NCBI RefSeq assembly: GCF_020037025.1
Contig: NZ_JAIQLH010000021.1
Coordinates: 42,226-106,225, forward strand
Source of the DNA: Streptomyces huiliensis
Lineage (GTDB): Bacteria; Actinomycetota; Actinomycetes; Streptomycetales; Streptomycetaceae
Length of the DNA stretch: 64,000 nt
Direction: 5' to 3'
Under the pieces are notes generated by a model. That model saw nothing but the letters and a program-made list of their open reading frames with translations, was not told the origin of the DNA and did not search any database. Shown piece after piece: positions 35,157 through 43,999 of the stretch. The position numbers and the translations under genes are program-made. Position 1 is the first letter of the stretch. The number at the start of each line of letters is the position of its first letter.

Positions 35157-35888
35157 ATGATCGTAAAGGCAGTGCGGCGGGACCGGCCCCGCACCCCCTG
35201 GGTCACCCGTACCGTTCTGGCCACCTGCTGCGTGGTCTTCCTGATCGGCCCGGCGTCCGGCCTCGATCCCTCGTACGGCACCGGCGCCGACCTGCTCGCC
35301 GCGCAGGCGGCCTACTTCGAGCGCTGGGGGGTGGTGCCGGACGAGCTCTGGCACGGCCTGCCGGGCTCGCTCACCACCCCGTTCACCGCCCTCTTCGTGC
35401 ACGGGAACTGGCTGCATCTGCTCGGCAACATGCTCTTCCTCCACGTCTTCGGGGCGATGACCGAGGAGCGCATGGGCCGCCTCTCCTTCGCCCTCTGCTA
35501 CCTCGTCACCGGCTCCCTCGCCCTGCTCGGCTACGCCGCCGTGCACGCCGGATCCGCCCAGTCCCTGGTCGGCGCCTCCGGGGCCATCTCCGGGATCCTC
35601 GGCGCCTTCCTCCACCTCTTCCCGCGCGCCCGCGTGACCAGCCTCTTCCCGTTCCTCTTCTTCCTCCCGCTCCGCTTCCCCGCCTGGGCCGTCCTCCTCT
35701 TCTGGTTCGCCCTCCAGTGGCCCGGCCTCGGCGCCCCCGACGACCGCCCCGGCGTCGCCTACCTGGCCCACGTCGTGGGCTTCGCCCTCGGCTTCGGCTT
35801 CGCATGGGTGTGCCGGGAACGGCCGGTTAGAGTGAAATCCCCCGTGAACGACGCGGCCGGGTCCGCCGAAGGAGACAGAACGACGTGA
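35157..35888 (+). CDS. rhomboid-family intramembrane serine protease
   Basis: A 243-residue membrane protease with about six transmembrane helices. The catalytic Ser141 lies in GASGAISG and His205 in AYLAHVVGF; the HGNWLHLLGN loop is the conserved oxyanion-stabilising region. The ATG at 35157 has no ribosome site, but CATGAT stands 6 bases ahead, so initiation may be leaderless. Its TGA overlaps the GTG of the next gene by 4 bases. Substrates unknown. Confidence 0.9.
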   Translation: MIVKAVRRDRPRTPWVTRTVLATCCVVFLIGPASGLDPSYGTGADLLAAQAAYFERWGVVPDELWHGLPGSLTTPFTALFVHGNWLHLLGNMLFLHVFGAMTEERMGRLSFALCYLVTGSLALLGYAAVHAGSAQSLVGASGAISGILGAFLHLFPRARVTSLFPFLFFLPLRFPAWAVLLFWFALQWPGLGAPDDRPGVAYLAHVVGFALGFGFAWVCRERPVRVKSPVNDAAGSAEGDRTT

Positions 35889-36166
35889 TCACCTCGATCG
35901 TGCTCATCAAGACCGACGTGGACCGGATCCCCGAGATCGCCGAACAGATCGCCGCGCTGGAGGGGGTGAGCGAGGTCTTCTCCGTGACCGGGGCGTACGA
36001 CCTCATCGCGATGGTGCGGGTGGCTCGGCACGATGATCTCGCGGAGGTCATTCCGGGGCGGATCAGCAAGGTGCCCGGGGTGGCGTCCACCGAGACGCAC
36101 ATCGCGTTCCGCACGTACTCGCAGCACGATCTGGAGGCGGCGTTCGCGATCGGCCTCGACAGCTAG
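35885..36166 (+). CDS. stand-alone Lrp/AsnC ligand-binding (RAM) domain protein
   Basis: A 93-residue RAM domain without a DNA-binding part: SIVLIKTDVDRIPEIAEQI, GVSEVFSVTGAYDLIAMV, PGVASTETHIAFRTYS. Such proteins form decamers that bind amino acids. The GTG start overlaps the rhomboid stop (GTGA), with GGAG 10 bases ahead, so translation is coupled. The pairing with a rhomboid gene is of unknown meaning. Confidence 0.9.
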   Translation: MITSIVLIKTDVDRIPEIAEQIAALEGVSEVFSVTGAYDLIAMVRVARHDDLAEVIPGRISKVPGVASTETHIAFRTYSQHDLEAAFAIGLDS

Positions 36167-36188
36167 GCGCTCGGCGCGGGCGCCTGCG

Positions 36189-36432
36189 GCGGGCTGTGCC
36201 CCGGTCCCTCCCCCAGAGGGGGCACCCCCACTTCGCCGTTTCCTGGGGGCAAGCCCCCAGCCCCCCGAAACCGCGCTCCGCGCGGTTGTCCTCAAACGCC
36301 GGACAGGCTGACTATCCAGCCCGTCCGGCGTTTGAGGACGAGCGGCGGAGCCGCGATCAGCGGGGTCTGGGGCGCAGCCCCAGGAATCGGCGAAGTGGGG
36401 GTGCCCCCTCTGGGGGAGGGACCGGGGCGCTG
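36189..36432. repeat. dispersed intergenic palindromic element, copy 4
   Basis: A full-size copy between convergent genes. Outer arms CCGGTCCCTCCCCCAGAGGG (near 36201) and its complement (near 36407) enclose TTCGCCGTTTCCTGGGGGC, CCGCGCTCCGCGCGG and a core stem-loop in which CCTCAAACGCCGGAC (36290) is repeated inverted after 18 bases. This is one of the most complete copies. Confidence 0.8.
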
Positions 36433-36446
36433 CCCGCCGCAGGCGC

Positions 36447-37754
36447 CTACCGCCGCACCAGCTCCCCCACCGCCCCCACAAACCGCTCCACATGCTCATC
36501 CGGCGTCCCCACGCCAAAGCTCACCCGCACAGCCGACCCTTCGGGAAGAAGCGCCCGCACCAGCGGATGAGCGCAGAACAACCCATCCCGCACCCCAATC
36601 CCGTACTCCGCCGAAAGAGCCGCGGCGAACTCCGCGCTGTCCCACCCGTCGACGACGAACGACACCACCCCCACCCGCGGCGCGTCATCCCCGAAAAGCG
36701 AAAGCACCCGCACCTCCGGCACCGCCGCCAGCCCCGCCCGCAACCGCGCGAGCAGCACCTCCTCCCGCGCGGCGAGCCGCTCGAACCCGGCCTCCGTCAA
36801 AGCCCGGCAGGCCGAGGCCACCGCATGCGCGCCGATCACGTTGGGGGAACCGGCCTCGTGCCGCGCGACGGTGTCGAACCACTCGACGGCGGGCGCACCG
36901 GACGCGTCCCGCCGCACACTCCGCGTCGCGCCGCCGCCCGCGAGGTACGGCTCGGCCGCCCGCAGCCAGTCCGCGCGCCCGGCCAACACCCCCGCGCCGA
37001 ACGGCGCGTAGAGCTTGTGGCCGGAGAAGGCGACCCAGTCGACGTCCAGTTCGCCGATGTCGACCGCGCGGTGCGGCGCGAGCTGCGCCGCGTCGAGGAC
37101 GACGCGGGCACCGTGCGCGTGGGCGGCGGCGGCGAGTTCGCGGACGGGCCACACTTCGCCGGTCACATTCGAAGCGCCCGTCACGCAGACCAGCGCCGGA
37201 CCGTACGGCTCCCGCGCGGCCAGCGCCCGTTCCAGCGTCTCGACGGCCTGCGCGGGGCTGCGCGGCGCGTCCAGCCAGGTGACGGGCGTCTCGCCGGTCT
37301 CGGCCCGGCGGGCCCAGGGCAGCAGGGCGGCGTGGTGCTCGGTCTCGAAGACGAACACCCGAGTGCCGGCGGGCAGGGCCGCGGCCAGGAGGTTGAGCGA
37401 GTCGGTCGTCGAGCGGGTGAAGAGCACCTGGTCGTCCGCGCGGCAGCCGAGGAACTCGGCGACCGTCGCGCGGCTGTTCTCGAACAGCTCGGTGGAGAGC
37501 CGCGAGAGGTACCCGGCACCCCGGTGCACGCTGCCGTAGTACGGCGCGTAGGCGGCGACGTCGTCCCACACCCGCTGCAGGGCGGGCGCGCTCGCCGCGT
37601 AGTCGAGGGCGGCGTAGGGGACTTCACCGCCACCGGCGACGGGCACGCGGACGTCCCGGCCGAGGACGGGCAGCGGCAGGGACGGCCCGGGGCCGGAGAT
37701 CGCGGCGGCGGGGGCGACGGTGGCGGGGGCGACGGCGGAAACGGTGGAGGACAT
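36447..37754 (-). CDS. class V aminotransferase/cysteine-desulfurase-like PLP enzyme
   Basis: A 435-residue PLP enzyme: cofactor Lys247 in SGHKLYAPFG, Asp221 in VVLDAAQLAPH, the HH pair in FETEHHAALLP and RSTTDSLNLL for phosphate. Class V enzymes include cysteine desulfurases and other sulfur-chemistry lyases. ATG 37754 has GGGAG 6 bases ahead. A SAM-IV riboswitch lies in its leader, so its expression should respond to S-adenosylmethionine, which supports a role in sulfur amino acid metabolism. No clear persulfide Cys loop is seen, so a desulfurase activity is not proved. Confidence 0.82.
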   Translation of the reverse strand: MSSTVSAVAPATVAPAAAISGPGPSLPLPVLGRDVRVPVAGGGEVPYAALDYAASAPALQRVWDDVAAYAPYYGSVHRGAGYLSRLSTELFENSRATVAEFLGCRADDQVLFTRSTTDSLNLLAAALPAGTRVFVFETEHHAALLPWARRAETGETPVTWLDAPRSPAQAVETLERALAAREPYGPALVCVTGASNVTGEVWPVRELAAAAHAHGARVVLDAAQLAPHRAVDIGELDVDWVAFSGHKLYAPFGAGVLAGRADWLRAAEPYLAGGGATRSVRRDASGAPAVEWFDTVARHEAGSPNVIGAHAVASACRALTEAGFERLAAREEVLLARLRAGLAAVPEVRVLSLFGDDAPRVGVVSFVVDGWDSAEFAAALSAEYGIGVRDGLFCAHPLVRALLPEGSAVRVSFGVGTPDEHVERFVGAVGELVRR

Positions 37755-37894
37755 GACGAACTCCCGTGGAAGGCAGGCGAGATCACTGCGCGGCGGCACG
37801 GCGGCGCAGGAGAAAGGGAACGTGCGGGCGTGGAGAAGGGGCTCTCGGCCCTAGCGCATTCGCTGGATCACGGAAGGAACTCCCTCGACGACCA

Positions 37895-37914
37895 GGATCC
37901 CTGGCGAGGGATCC
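37895..37914 (-). promoter_or_regulatory. hairpin overlapping the SAM-IV 3' strand, possible expression platform
   Basis: GGATCCCT-CGCC-AGGGATCC, a perfect 8-bp stem, shares GGATCC with the last bases of the aptamer's pseudoknot strand. Pairing of this hairpin and of the pseudoknot cannot both be complete, so it could be the ligand-sensitive switch. Inferred from sequence complementarity only. Confidence 0.45.
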
Positions 37915-38027
37915 GCGCTTGCCGCAGACCTCGCTGCCTGCGGCCCGGTCATCACCCGGGGCACCCCGCCACGGACGGAGGGTTGCCGGACAGCGGGCCG
38001 GGGCCTGTGTCGCTGTCACTCGTGACC
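37909..38027 (-). promoter_or_regulatory. SAM-IV riboswitch aptamer
   Basis: 119 bases on the minus strand carry the SAM-IV core in order: P1 strand GGTCAC (38027), CCGGCAACCCTCC, GGGGTGCCCCGGGTGATGACC (given here as GGGGTGCCCC then GGGTGATGACC) closing P1, a variable hairpin, then the CGGCAAGCGCGGAT 3' segment that forms the pseudoknot. This closely matches the SAM-IV sequences of mycobacteria and streptomycetes as I remember them. It ends about 155 bases before the ATG of the class V PLP enzyme. A possible alternative hairpin lies in the 37895-37914 region. Confidence 0.85.
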
Positions 38028-38099
38028 TGGCCGCGAGTATGGCACAGCGGATCACGGCGGGGAAAGCGGGTTCCGCGATGCGGACGGCTTACGGCCGGG

Positions 38100-38257
38100 G
38101 TTGGTGCCCCGGTCCCGCCCTCTCCCCGTTACTTGCAGGGGCTGCGCCCCCGCCCCCCCGAAGCGCCCTGCGGGCGCTGTCCTCAACCGCCGGACAGGCT
38201 GATATAGCCCGTCCGGCGTTTGAGGACGAGCGGCGAAGGGGAGGGACCGGGGCACCC
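38100..38257. repeat. dispersed intergenic palindromic element, copy 5
   Basis: Lies directly after the trpD stop (minus strand). Contains CCCGGTCCCGCCC, TTGCAGGGGCTGCGCCCC and a core where CCTCAACCGCCGGAC pairs with GTCCGGCGTTTGAGG; one arm differs from other copies (AACC for AAAC). Confidence 0.7.
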
Positions 38258-39325
38258 TCACCCCCCGTTACTCACCCGCACCCACCGCTCCAACGCCGCC
38301 CGAGCAGCCCCGCTGTCGATCGACTCCGCCGCCCGCGCCATCCCCGCCGCGATCCGCCCGACGAGCGGCTCGTCGGAAGGCTCCAGAGCCACCAGCGCAG
38401 CCGCCGAGTTCAACAGCACAGCGTCCCGCACCGGCCCGGTCTCACCGGCCAGCACCCGCCGCGCCACATCCGCGTTGTACGAGGCGTCGGCACCCCGCAG
38501 CGCCTCCACGGGCACCACCTCGATCCCCACGTCCCGGGGATCGAACCGCTCCTCCCGCACCGCACCGTCCCGTACGACCCACACCCGCGACGTGGCCGTC
38601 GTCGTCAGCTCGTCCAGGCCGTCGTCACCGCGGAAGACCAGCGCGGACGAACCCCGTTCGGCGAGGACCCCGGCCAGGATGGGCGCCATCCGGGCGTCGG
38701 CGACGCCGGTCGCCTGGGCGCGGACGCGCGCCGGGTTGGTGAGCGGCCCGAGGACGTTGAAGGTGGTCCGGACGCCCAGTTCACGCCGGGCGGCCGCGAC
38801 GTGCCGCAGCGCGGGGTGGAACTTCACCGCGAAGCAGAAGGTGATGCCGGCCTCCCGGGCGACCTCCACCACCCGCTCCGGGGAGAGGTCCAGGTTGACG
38901 CCCAGCTTCTCCAGGACGTCGGAGGCGCCGCTCGCCGACGAAGCGGCCCGGTTGCCGTGCTTGACGACCTTCACGCCCGTCCCGGCGACGACGATCGACG
39001 ACATCGTCGAGATGTTGACCGTCTTGGCGCCGTCGCCGCCCGTGCCGACGATGTCCACGCTGGGGCCGGGCACCTCGATGAGGTTGGCGTGCGCGTACAT
39101 GGCCCGCACCAGGCCGGAGATCTCGGCGACCGTCTCGCCCTTCGCCCGCAGGGCCACCGCGAAGCCGGCGATCTGGGCGTCGGTGGCCGCGCCGCGCATG
39201 ATGCGGTCCATGGCCCAGGCGGTGTCGTCCGCGCCCAGGTCCCGTCCGCCGAGCAGCGCCTCCAGGATGCCGGGCCAGGACCGGGACACCGTGCCGTCGC
39301 CGCCTGTCGGGGTCGCAACGTTCAT
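38258..39325 (-). CDS. trpD: anthranilate phosphoribosyltransferase
   Basis: Second step of tryptophan synthesis, joining anthranilate to PRPP. Visible motifs: [14 protein letters not shown] (PRPP-binding), [28 protein letters not shown] and the metal-binding GDDGLDEL. The 355 residues are normal for TrpD. ATG 39325 has AGGAG 8 bases ahead. No other trp gene is near; it stands alone between the PLP enzyme and qcrB, as in other streptomycetes. Not separated by its own strong terminator from qcrB, but a hairpin lies between. Confidence 0.95.
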   Translation of the reverse strand: MNVATPTGGDGTVSRSWPGILEALLGGRDLGADDTAWAMDRIMRGAATDAQIAGFAVALRAKGETVAEISGLVRAMYAHANLIEVPGPSVDIVGTGGDGAKTVNISTMSSIVVAGTGVKVVKHGNRAASSASGASDVLEKLGVNLDLSPERVVEVAREAGITFCFAVKFHPALRHVAAARRELGVRTTFNVLGPLTNPARVRAQATGVADARMAPILAGVLAERGSSALVFRGDDGLDELTTTATSRVWVVRDGAVREERFDPRDVGIEVVPVEALRGADASYNADVARRVLAGETGPVRDAVLLNSAAALVALEPSDEPLVGRIAAGMARAAESIDSGAARAALERWVRVSNGG

Positions 39326-39406
39326 GGTCCACGCTCCTGGGTGGTCGATCCGGGGCCCTGTCCTCGCAGGGCACGTGCCCAGCCTAACCAGGTCCCGGGA
39401 CGGCGA

Positions 39407-39437
39407 AGAGCCCCGTCCACGCGGTGGACGGGGCTCT
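39407..39437 (-). terminator. hairpin after qcrB
   Basis: A 14-bp perfect stem (AGAGCCCCGTCCAC and complement) with a 3-base loop, 44 bases past the qcrB stop, ends the ctaE-qcrCAB transcript. Confidence 0.8.
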
Positions 39438-39480
39438 CGCCGTGGCGATCAGCTGTGATCAGTATCCGGTGATCAGGGGA

Positions 39481-41124
39481 TCAGTGGTGGCCGTGGCCGC
39501 TCGTGATCTCCTGGTACTCCTCCGCGGTGGCCTTGGGGACGAACTTGTCCTCCCCGTACATGCTCTTGGAGAGCCGGACCTTCATCTTCTGGCCCATGGA
39601 CGCCTTGCGGGCGACGCCGTTCTTGTCGACCTCGGGCTCCAGCTCCAGCGGCTTCGGCTGCTCGTGCGCGGTGAGCGTGTGCAGCTGCTCCTGCGTGAGC
39701 GGCTCGTGGACCTCGACGAACTCACCGTGCGGCAGGCGCTTGATGATGCCCGACTCGCGGCCGTGCAGCACCTTCTCCCGGTCGCGCCGCTGGAGACCCA
39801 TGCAGATCCGGCGGGTGGCGATGAACGACAGCACGGGGATCACGAAGAAGCCGATGCGGACGAACCAGGTGATGGCGTTGAGCGACAGGTGGAAGTGGGT
39901 GGCCCAGAGGTCGTTTCCACCACCGATCAGCATCACGAAGTACGCGGCGATCCAGGCGACACCGAAGGCGGTGCGCGTCGGAGCGTTGCGCGGACGGTCC
40001 AGCAGGTGGTGCTCCCGCTTGTCGCCGGTCGCCCAGGCCTCCAGGAACGGCCAGAGGGCGATGGCGAAGAGCACCAGCGGGAAGATGACCAGCGGGATGA
40101 AGACGCCCAGGACCAGGGTGTGGCCCCAGATGTTGATCTCCCAGCCCGGCATGACGCGGATCAGACCCTCGGCGAAGCCCATGTACCAGTCGGGCTGGGC
40201 GCCGGTGGACACCTGGTCCGGCCGGTAGGGGCCGATCTCCCAGATGGGGTTGATCGTGGCGATCGCCGCGATGGCCGCGATGGCACCGAAGACCAGGAAG
40301 AAGAAGCCTCCCGCCTTCGCCATGTAGACCGGCAGCAGCGGCATGCCGACGACGTTCTTCTCGGTCCGGCCGGGGCCGGGGTACTGCGTGTGCTTGTGGT
40401 AGATGACCAGGATCAGGTGGGCCACCACGAGACCGAGCATGATGCCCGGCAGCAGCAGGATGTGCACCGAGTAGAAGCGCGCCACGAAGTCGCCGCCGGG
40501 GAACTCCCCGCCGAAGACCAGCATGGACAGGTACGTGCCGATCAGCGGCACGGACAGGATCGCGCCGTCCACGAAGCGGACACCGGTGCCGGAGAGCAGG
40601 TCGTCCGGCAGCGAGTAACCGGTGAAGCCGGTGAACATGCCGAGGAAGAACAGCAGGAACCCGAACAGCCAGTTGATCTCACGCGGCTTGCGGAACGCGC
40701 CCGTGAAGAAGACGCGCATCATGTGTACGAACATGCCGGCGAGGAAGATCAGCGCGGCCCAGTGGTGGATCTGCCGGATGAGCAGACCACCGCGGACGTC
40801 GAAGCTGATGTGCAGCGTCGAGGAGAACGCCTCGGACATCCGCTGTCCCTGGAGCGGGACGTAGGAGCCGTGGTAGACGACCTCGTTCATGCTCGGGTGG
40901 AAGAACAGCGTCAGATACACACCCGTGAGGATGATGATCAGGAAGCTGTAGAGGCAGACCTCGCCCAGCATGAAGGACCAGTGGTCCGGGAAGATCTTCC
41001 GCATGTTGGCCTTGGCCAGGCTGTAGATCCCCAGCCGGCCGTCGGCCCAGTCGGCGACCCGCTCACCCGCGGGCGCCTTGCGGCCGGGCTTGCTGCCCGC
41101 CGCCTTCGTCTCTGCAGTACTCAT
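39481..41124 (-). CDS. qcrB: cytochrome bcc complex, cytochrome b subunit
   Basis: Membrane subunit of menaquinol:cytochrome c reductase (complex III). The N-terminal cytochrome b region carries heme His pairs (IHHWAALIFLAGMFVHMMRV, seen as RQIHHWA and FVHMMRVFF; FYSVHILLLPG and VVAHLILVIYHKH) and PDWYMG (the quinol-site PEWY equivalent). At 547 residues it has the actinobacterial C-terminal extension, ending GHGHH. It overlaps qcrA by 4 bases (ATGA). Part of the qcrCAB operon that follows ctaE; the complex passes electrons to the aa3 oxidase. Confidence 0.96.
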   Translation of the reverse strand: MSTAETKAAGSKPGRKAPAGERVADWADGRLGIYSLAKANMRKIFPDHWSFMLGEVCLYSFLIIILTGVYLTLFFHPSMNEVVYHGSYVPLQGQRMSEAFSSTLHISFDVRGGLLIRQIHHWAALIFLAGMFVHMMRVFFTGAFRKPREINWLFGFLLFFLGMFTGFTGYSLPDDLLSGTGVRFVDGAILSVPLIGTYLSMLVFGGEFPGGDFVARFYSVHILLLPGIMLGLVVAHLILVIYHKHTQYPGPGRTEKNVVGMPLLPVYMAKAGGFFFLVFGAIAAIAAIATINPIWEIGPYRPDQVSTGAQPDWYMGFAEGLIRVMPGWEINIWGHTLVLGVFIPLVIFPLVLFAIALWPFLEAWATGDKREHHLLDRPRNAPTRTAFGVAWIAAYFVMLIGGGNDLWATHFHLSLNAITWFVRIGFFVIPVLSFIATRRICMGLQRRDREKVLHGRESGIIKRLPHGEFVEVHEPLTQEQLHTLTAHEQPKPLELEPEVDKNGVARKASMGQKMKVRLSKSMYGEDKFVPKATAEEYQEITSGHGHH

Positions 41125-42176
41125 CCGCGCTCCCAGAAGGCAGGACCGACGGGCTCGGCGAAGTCGCCCATCGCCTCGAGGTAGCCCTTGTCATTGACCT
41201 TGATCCGCAGCTGCGGAAGGGCGTGCCCGGCCGGACCGAAGACCACGCGACCGCCGTCGGAGAGGTCGAAGGTGGACTGGTGGCACGGGCAGAGCACGTG
41301 GTGGGTCTGCTGCTCGTAGAGGCTGATCGGGCAGCCCACGTGCGTGCAGATCTTGGAGAACGCGACGATGCCGTCGACCGACCAGTCCAGCTCCTGCTTG
41401 TCCTTGATGTCCTCCGGACGGAGCCGGACGATCATCAGGGCCGCCTTGGCGATCTGGACCTGGAAGTCGTGGTCCTCCTCCGACATGCCCTGCGGCATGG
41501 CGAAGGTGAGGGAGCCGACCTGGACGTCCTCGGGACGCAGGGGCTGCATCGTGTTCTGGTTGACCAGCATCTTGCCGGCCGCCCACTTGCTCTTGCGGAG
41601 CTTGGTGCCCGGCTTGGGGCCCAGGCCGCCGAAGAGGAACAGGGCGGAGAGCGGCATCAGTGCCAGCGCACCGAACATCGTGTTCCGGATCAGCGGACGA
41701 CGGCCCATCGCCGACTCGCTGGCGCCCTCGGCGAAGTCGGCCATGACCTTGGCCTTGACCTCGGGGGACGCCTCGATCGGGTGGCGCTCGTCGATGCGCT
41801 CCTCGTCGGACATCAGGGTGCGGGCCCAGTGGACCGCGCCCGCGCCGATGCAGAACAGCGCCACGCCGAGGGTGAGCCCCAGCGTGAAGTTCATGGCGCT
41901 GACGTGACCGAGCGGGAACACGTAGATGTTCTTGTCGATCGGGATGGCCAGGTAGGCGGCGATGAAGCCGACCGTGGCCAGCATGGACAGCGTGAACATG
42001 AACGCAACGGCGCGCTCGGAGCGCCGGGCGGCCCGCTCGTCGATGTCCTGGACGCGGTGCTCGTGCGGCGGCAGGCCCGGGTCGGCGAAGGGGTCGCCCT
42101 TGACCGTCACCGCGCCCTCGCGCGTGTCGCCCTGCTTGCTCGGCAGGGTCTCTTCTGGAATGTCTTGGCTACTCAT
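41121..42176 (-). CDS. qcrA: cytochrome bcc complex, Rieske iron-sulfur subunit
   Basis: A 351-residue Rieske protein with about three N-terminal membrane segments, as usual for actinobacteria. The [2Fe-2S] ligands are in CTHVGCP (about residue 277) and CPCHQSTF (about 295), with GPAGHALPQL closing the fold. It moves electrons from menaquinol to cytochrome c1 (QcrC). ATG 42176 overlaps the qcrC stop (ATGA) and its own stop overlaps qcrB, so the three are translationally coupled. Confidence 0.96.
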   Translation of the reverse strand: MSSQDIPEETLPSKQGDTREGAVTVKGDPFADPGLPPHEHRVQDIDERAARRSERAVAFMFTLSMLATVGFIAAYLAIPIDKNIYVFPLGHVSAMNFTLGLTLGVALFCIGAGAVHWARTLMSDEERIDERHPIEASPEVKAKVMADFAEGASESAMGRRPLIRNTMFGALALMPLSALFLFGGLGPKPGTKLRKSKWAAGKMLVNQNTMQPLRPEDVQVGSLTFAMPQGMSEEDHDFQVQIAKAALMIVRLRPEDIKDKQELDWSVDGIVAFSKICTHVGCPISLYEQQTHHVLCPCHQSTFDLSDGGRVVFGPAGHALPQLRIKVNDKGYLEAMGDFAEPVGPAFWERG

Positions 42177-42982
42177 GACTTCTTGGCCTTTGCGGTCCGG
42201 GCGGCGACCCAGATGGCGAGGGCGATCAGCGCGCCGAGGCCGAAGATCCACCCGAACAGACCCTCACTGACCGGGCCGAGCCCGCCCAGGTTGAGGCCGC
42301 CCGGGCTCTCCGACTTGCTGGTGTTGACCTCGTCGAGGTACGCGATGATGTCCTTCTTGTTCTTCTGGGACATCGTGGTGTCGGGGAAGGACGGCATGTT
42401 CTGCGGGCCGGTCTGCATGGCCTCGTAGATGTGCTTCGGGTCGACGTCCTCAAGGCTGGGCGCGAACTTGCCGTTCGACAGCGCGCCACCCTTGCCCGTG
42501 AAGTTGTGGCACTGGGCGCAGTTCGTACGGAACAGTTCGCCGCCCTTGGCGATGTCGCCGCCGTCGGGGCTGTACTGGTCCTTCGAGGGCACCGCCGGGC
42601 CCGCGCCGAGCGAGGAGATGTACGCGGCGAGCTGGTCGGTCTCGGCCTGCGTGTAGACGGGCTTCTTGCGGGGCGCCTGGGCGCCCTGCTGCTGCATCGG
42701 CATACGACCGGTGCGGACCTGGAAGTCCACGGCCGCGGAACCCACGCCGACCAGGCTCGGCCCGTCGGAGGTGCCCTGAGCGCCGGTGCCGTGGCAGCTG
42801 GCACAGCCGACGGAGTAGAGCTTCTTGCCCTCCTCGATGGCCAGGGACTGGGCGGTGTCATCGGCCTTGGCCGACTCGGCCGGCGCGAAAGCGGCGTACA
42901 GCCCCCCGGTGACCGCCAGCGCGAAGAGTAGGACGACGACCGCCGCCAGCGGATGGCGTCGTCGTGCGGAGAGCTTTTTCAC
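42173..42982 (-). CDS. qcrC: cytochrome bcc complex, diheme cytochrome c subunit
   Basis: A 269-residue diheme protein: N-terminal hydrophobic segment (about 12-30), heme sites CASCHG (Cys60-His64) and CAQCHN (Cys155-His159), and a C-terminal membrane anchor (about 244-262). The two fused cytochrome c domains replace a soluble cytochrome c and link complex III directly to CtaC, as in actinobacterial supercomplexes. GTG 42982 is the start, weak ribosome site. It lies 68 bases downstream of ctaE in one operon. Confidence 0.95.
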   Translation of the reverse strand: MKKLSARRRHPLAAVVVLLFALAVTGGLYAAFAPAESAKADDTAQSLAIEEGKKLYSVGCASCHGTGAQGTSDGPSLVGVGSAAVDFQVRTGRMPMQQQGAQAPRKKPVYTQAETDQLAAYISSLGAGPAVPSKDQYSPDGGDIAKGGELFRTNCAQCHNFTGKGGALSNGKFAPSLEDVDPKHIYEAMQTGPQNMPSFPDTTMSQKNKKDIIAYLDEVNTSKSESPGGLNLGGLGPVSEGLFGWIFGLGALIALAIWVAARTAKAKKS

Positions 42983-43050
42983 GGATTACCCCGGTGTCAG
43001 GATCTTCTGCGTCGATGCTGGACTGTTGGTCCGGTGCGGGACGGGACCGA

Positions 43051-43671
43051 TTACTTGATCAAGTAGATCGTGGCGAAGAGGCCGATCCACACCACGTCGA
43101 CGAAGTGCCAGTAGTAGGAGACGACGATGGCCGCCGTCGCCTGGTGGTGGGTGAACCTCTTGGCCGCGTACGTCCTGCCCAGGACCAGCAGGAAGGCGAT
43201 GAGTCCGCCCGTCACGTGCAGGCCGTGGAAGCCGGTCGTCAGGTAGAAGGCCGAGCCGTACGCGTCGGAAGACAGCGAGAGGCCCGCCTCCTTGACCAGG
43301 TCGGTGTACTCGAAGATCTGGCCACCGATGAAGATGGCACCCATCACGAAGGTGATCACGAACCAGGTGCGCAGCTTCTTCACGTCACCGCGCTCGGCCG
43401 CGAACACGCCGAGCTGACAGGTGAGCGAGGAGAGCACCAGGATCGTGGTGTTCGCCGCGGAGAACGGAACGTTCAGATGCGACGCCATGTCCGACCAGTG
43501 GTCGGTGCCGGTCACCGATCGCAGGGTGAAGTACATCGCGAAGAGGGCCGCGAAGAACATCAGCTCGGAACTCAGCCAGATGATGGTTCCGACGCTGGTG
43601 AGGTTCGGTCGGTTGACCGAGGGGTGCGCGTGCCCGGTATCTACTGCTGTTGCTGTCGCCACGACCGACAT
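43051..43671 (-). CDS. ctaE: cytochrome c oxidase subunit III
   Basis: A 206-residue membrane protein with five helices and the subunit III motifs [30 protein letters not shown] and [14 protein letters not shown]. It completes the aa3 oxidase with CtaC, CtaD and CtaF, encoded some 2.2 kb away. ATG 43671 lies inside a 21-base palindrome, and a GTG four codons downstream (GTGGCG) is an alternative start; family members usually begin at the first. It heads the ctaE-qcrCAB operon. Confidence 0.95.
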   Translation of the reverse strand: MSVVATATAVDTGHAHPSVNRPNLTSVGTIIWLSSELMFFAALFAMYFTLRSVTGTDHWSDMASHLNVPFSAANTTILVLSSLTCQLGVFAAERGDVKKLRTWFVITFVMGAIFIGGQIFEYTDLVKEAGLSLSSDAYGSAFYLTTGFHGLHVTGGLIAFLLVLGRTYAAKRFTHHQATAAIVVSYYWHFVDVVWIGLFATIYLIK

Positions 43672-43682
43672 TATGTCGGTCG
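43662..43682. promoter_or_regulatory. palindrome covering the ctaE start codon
   Basis: CGACCGACAT-T-ATGTCGGTCG, a perfect 10-bp inverted repeat about one central base. The ctaE ATG lies in one arm. It could be an operator or an mRNA hairpin that controls initiation; it also contains CATAAT, a possible -10. Confidence 0.5.
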
Positions 43683-43999
43683 CTTATCTCGCGCTCACTC
43701 CGGGGGGTGCCGTTCGGTGTGTCAAGGACGTGTGCCCTGCTCGTACGGCCGAATCCGGCGGTCACCCGGTATACCCGCAGTCGTCCCCCGAAGGGGGGAA
43801 GGAGTCCTTCCGCGGGGCCTAACGCAGGACTTCCGCGCGGCTTCCGGGGCGCTGGTGACGGGCCGTCGGCGCCCGTGCGGGAAGAGGCGGTGATCGCGCC
43901 CTCCTCCGCGGCCCCTCCCGCGGAGTAGCATCCGCGCAGCGGTCCCCTCGTTCCACAGCTGTGCCCGAGACACCCGATGTCATGAGCGTGGAGGTAACG

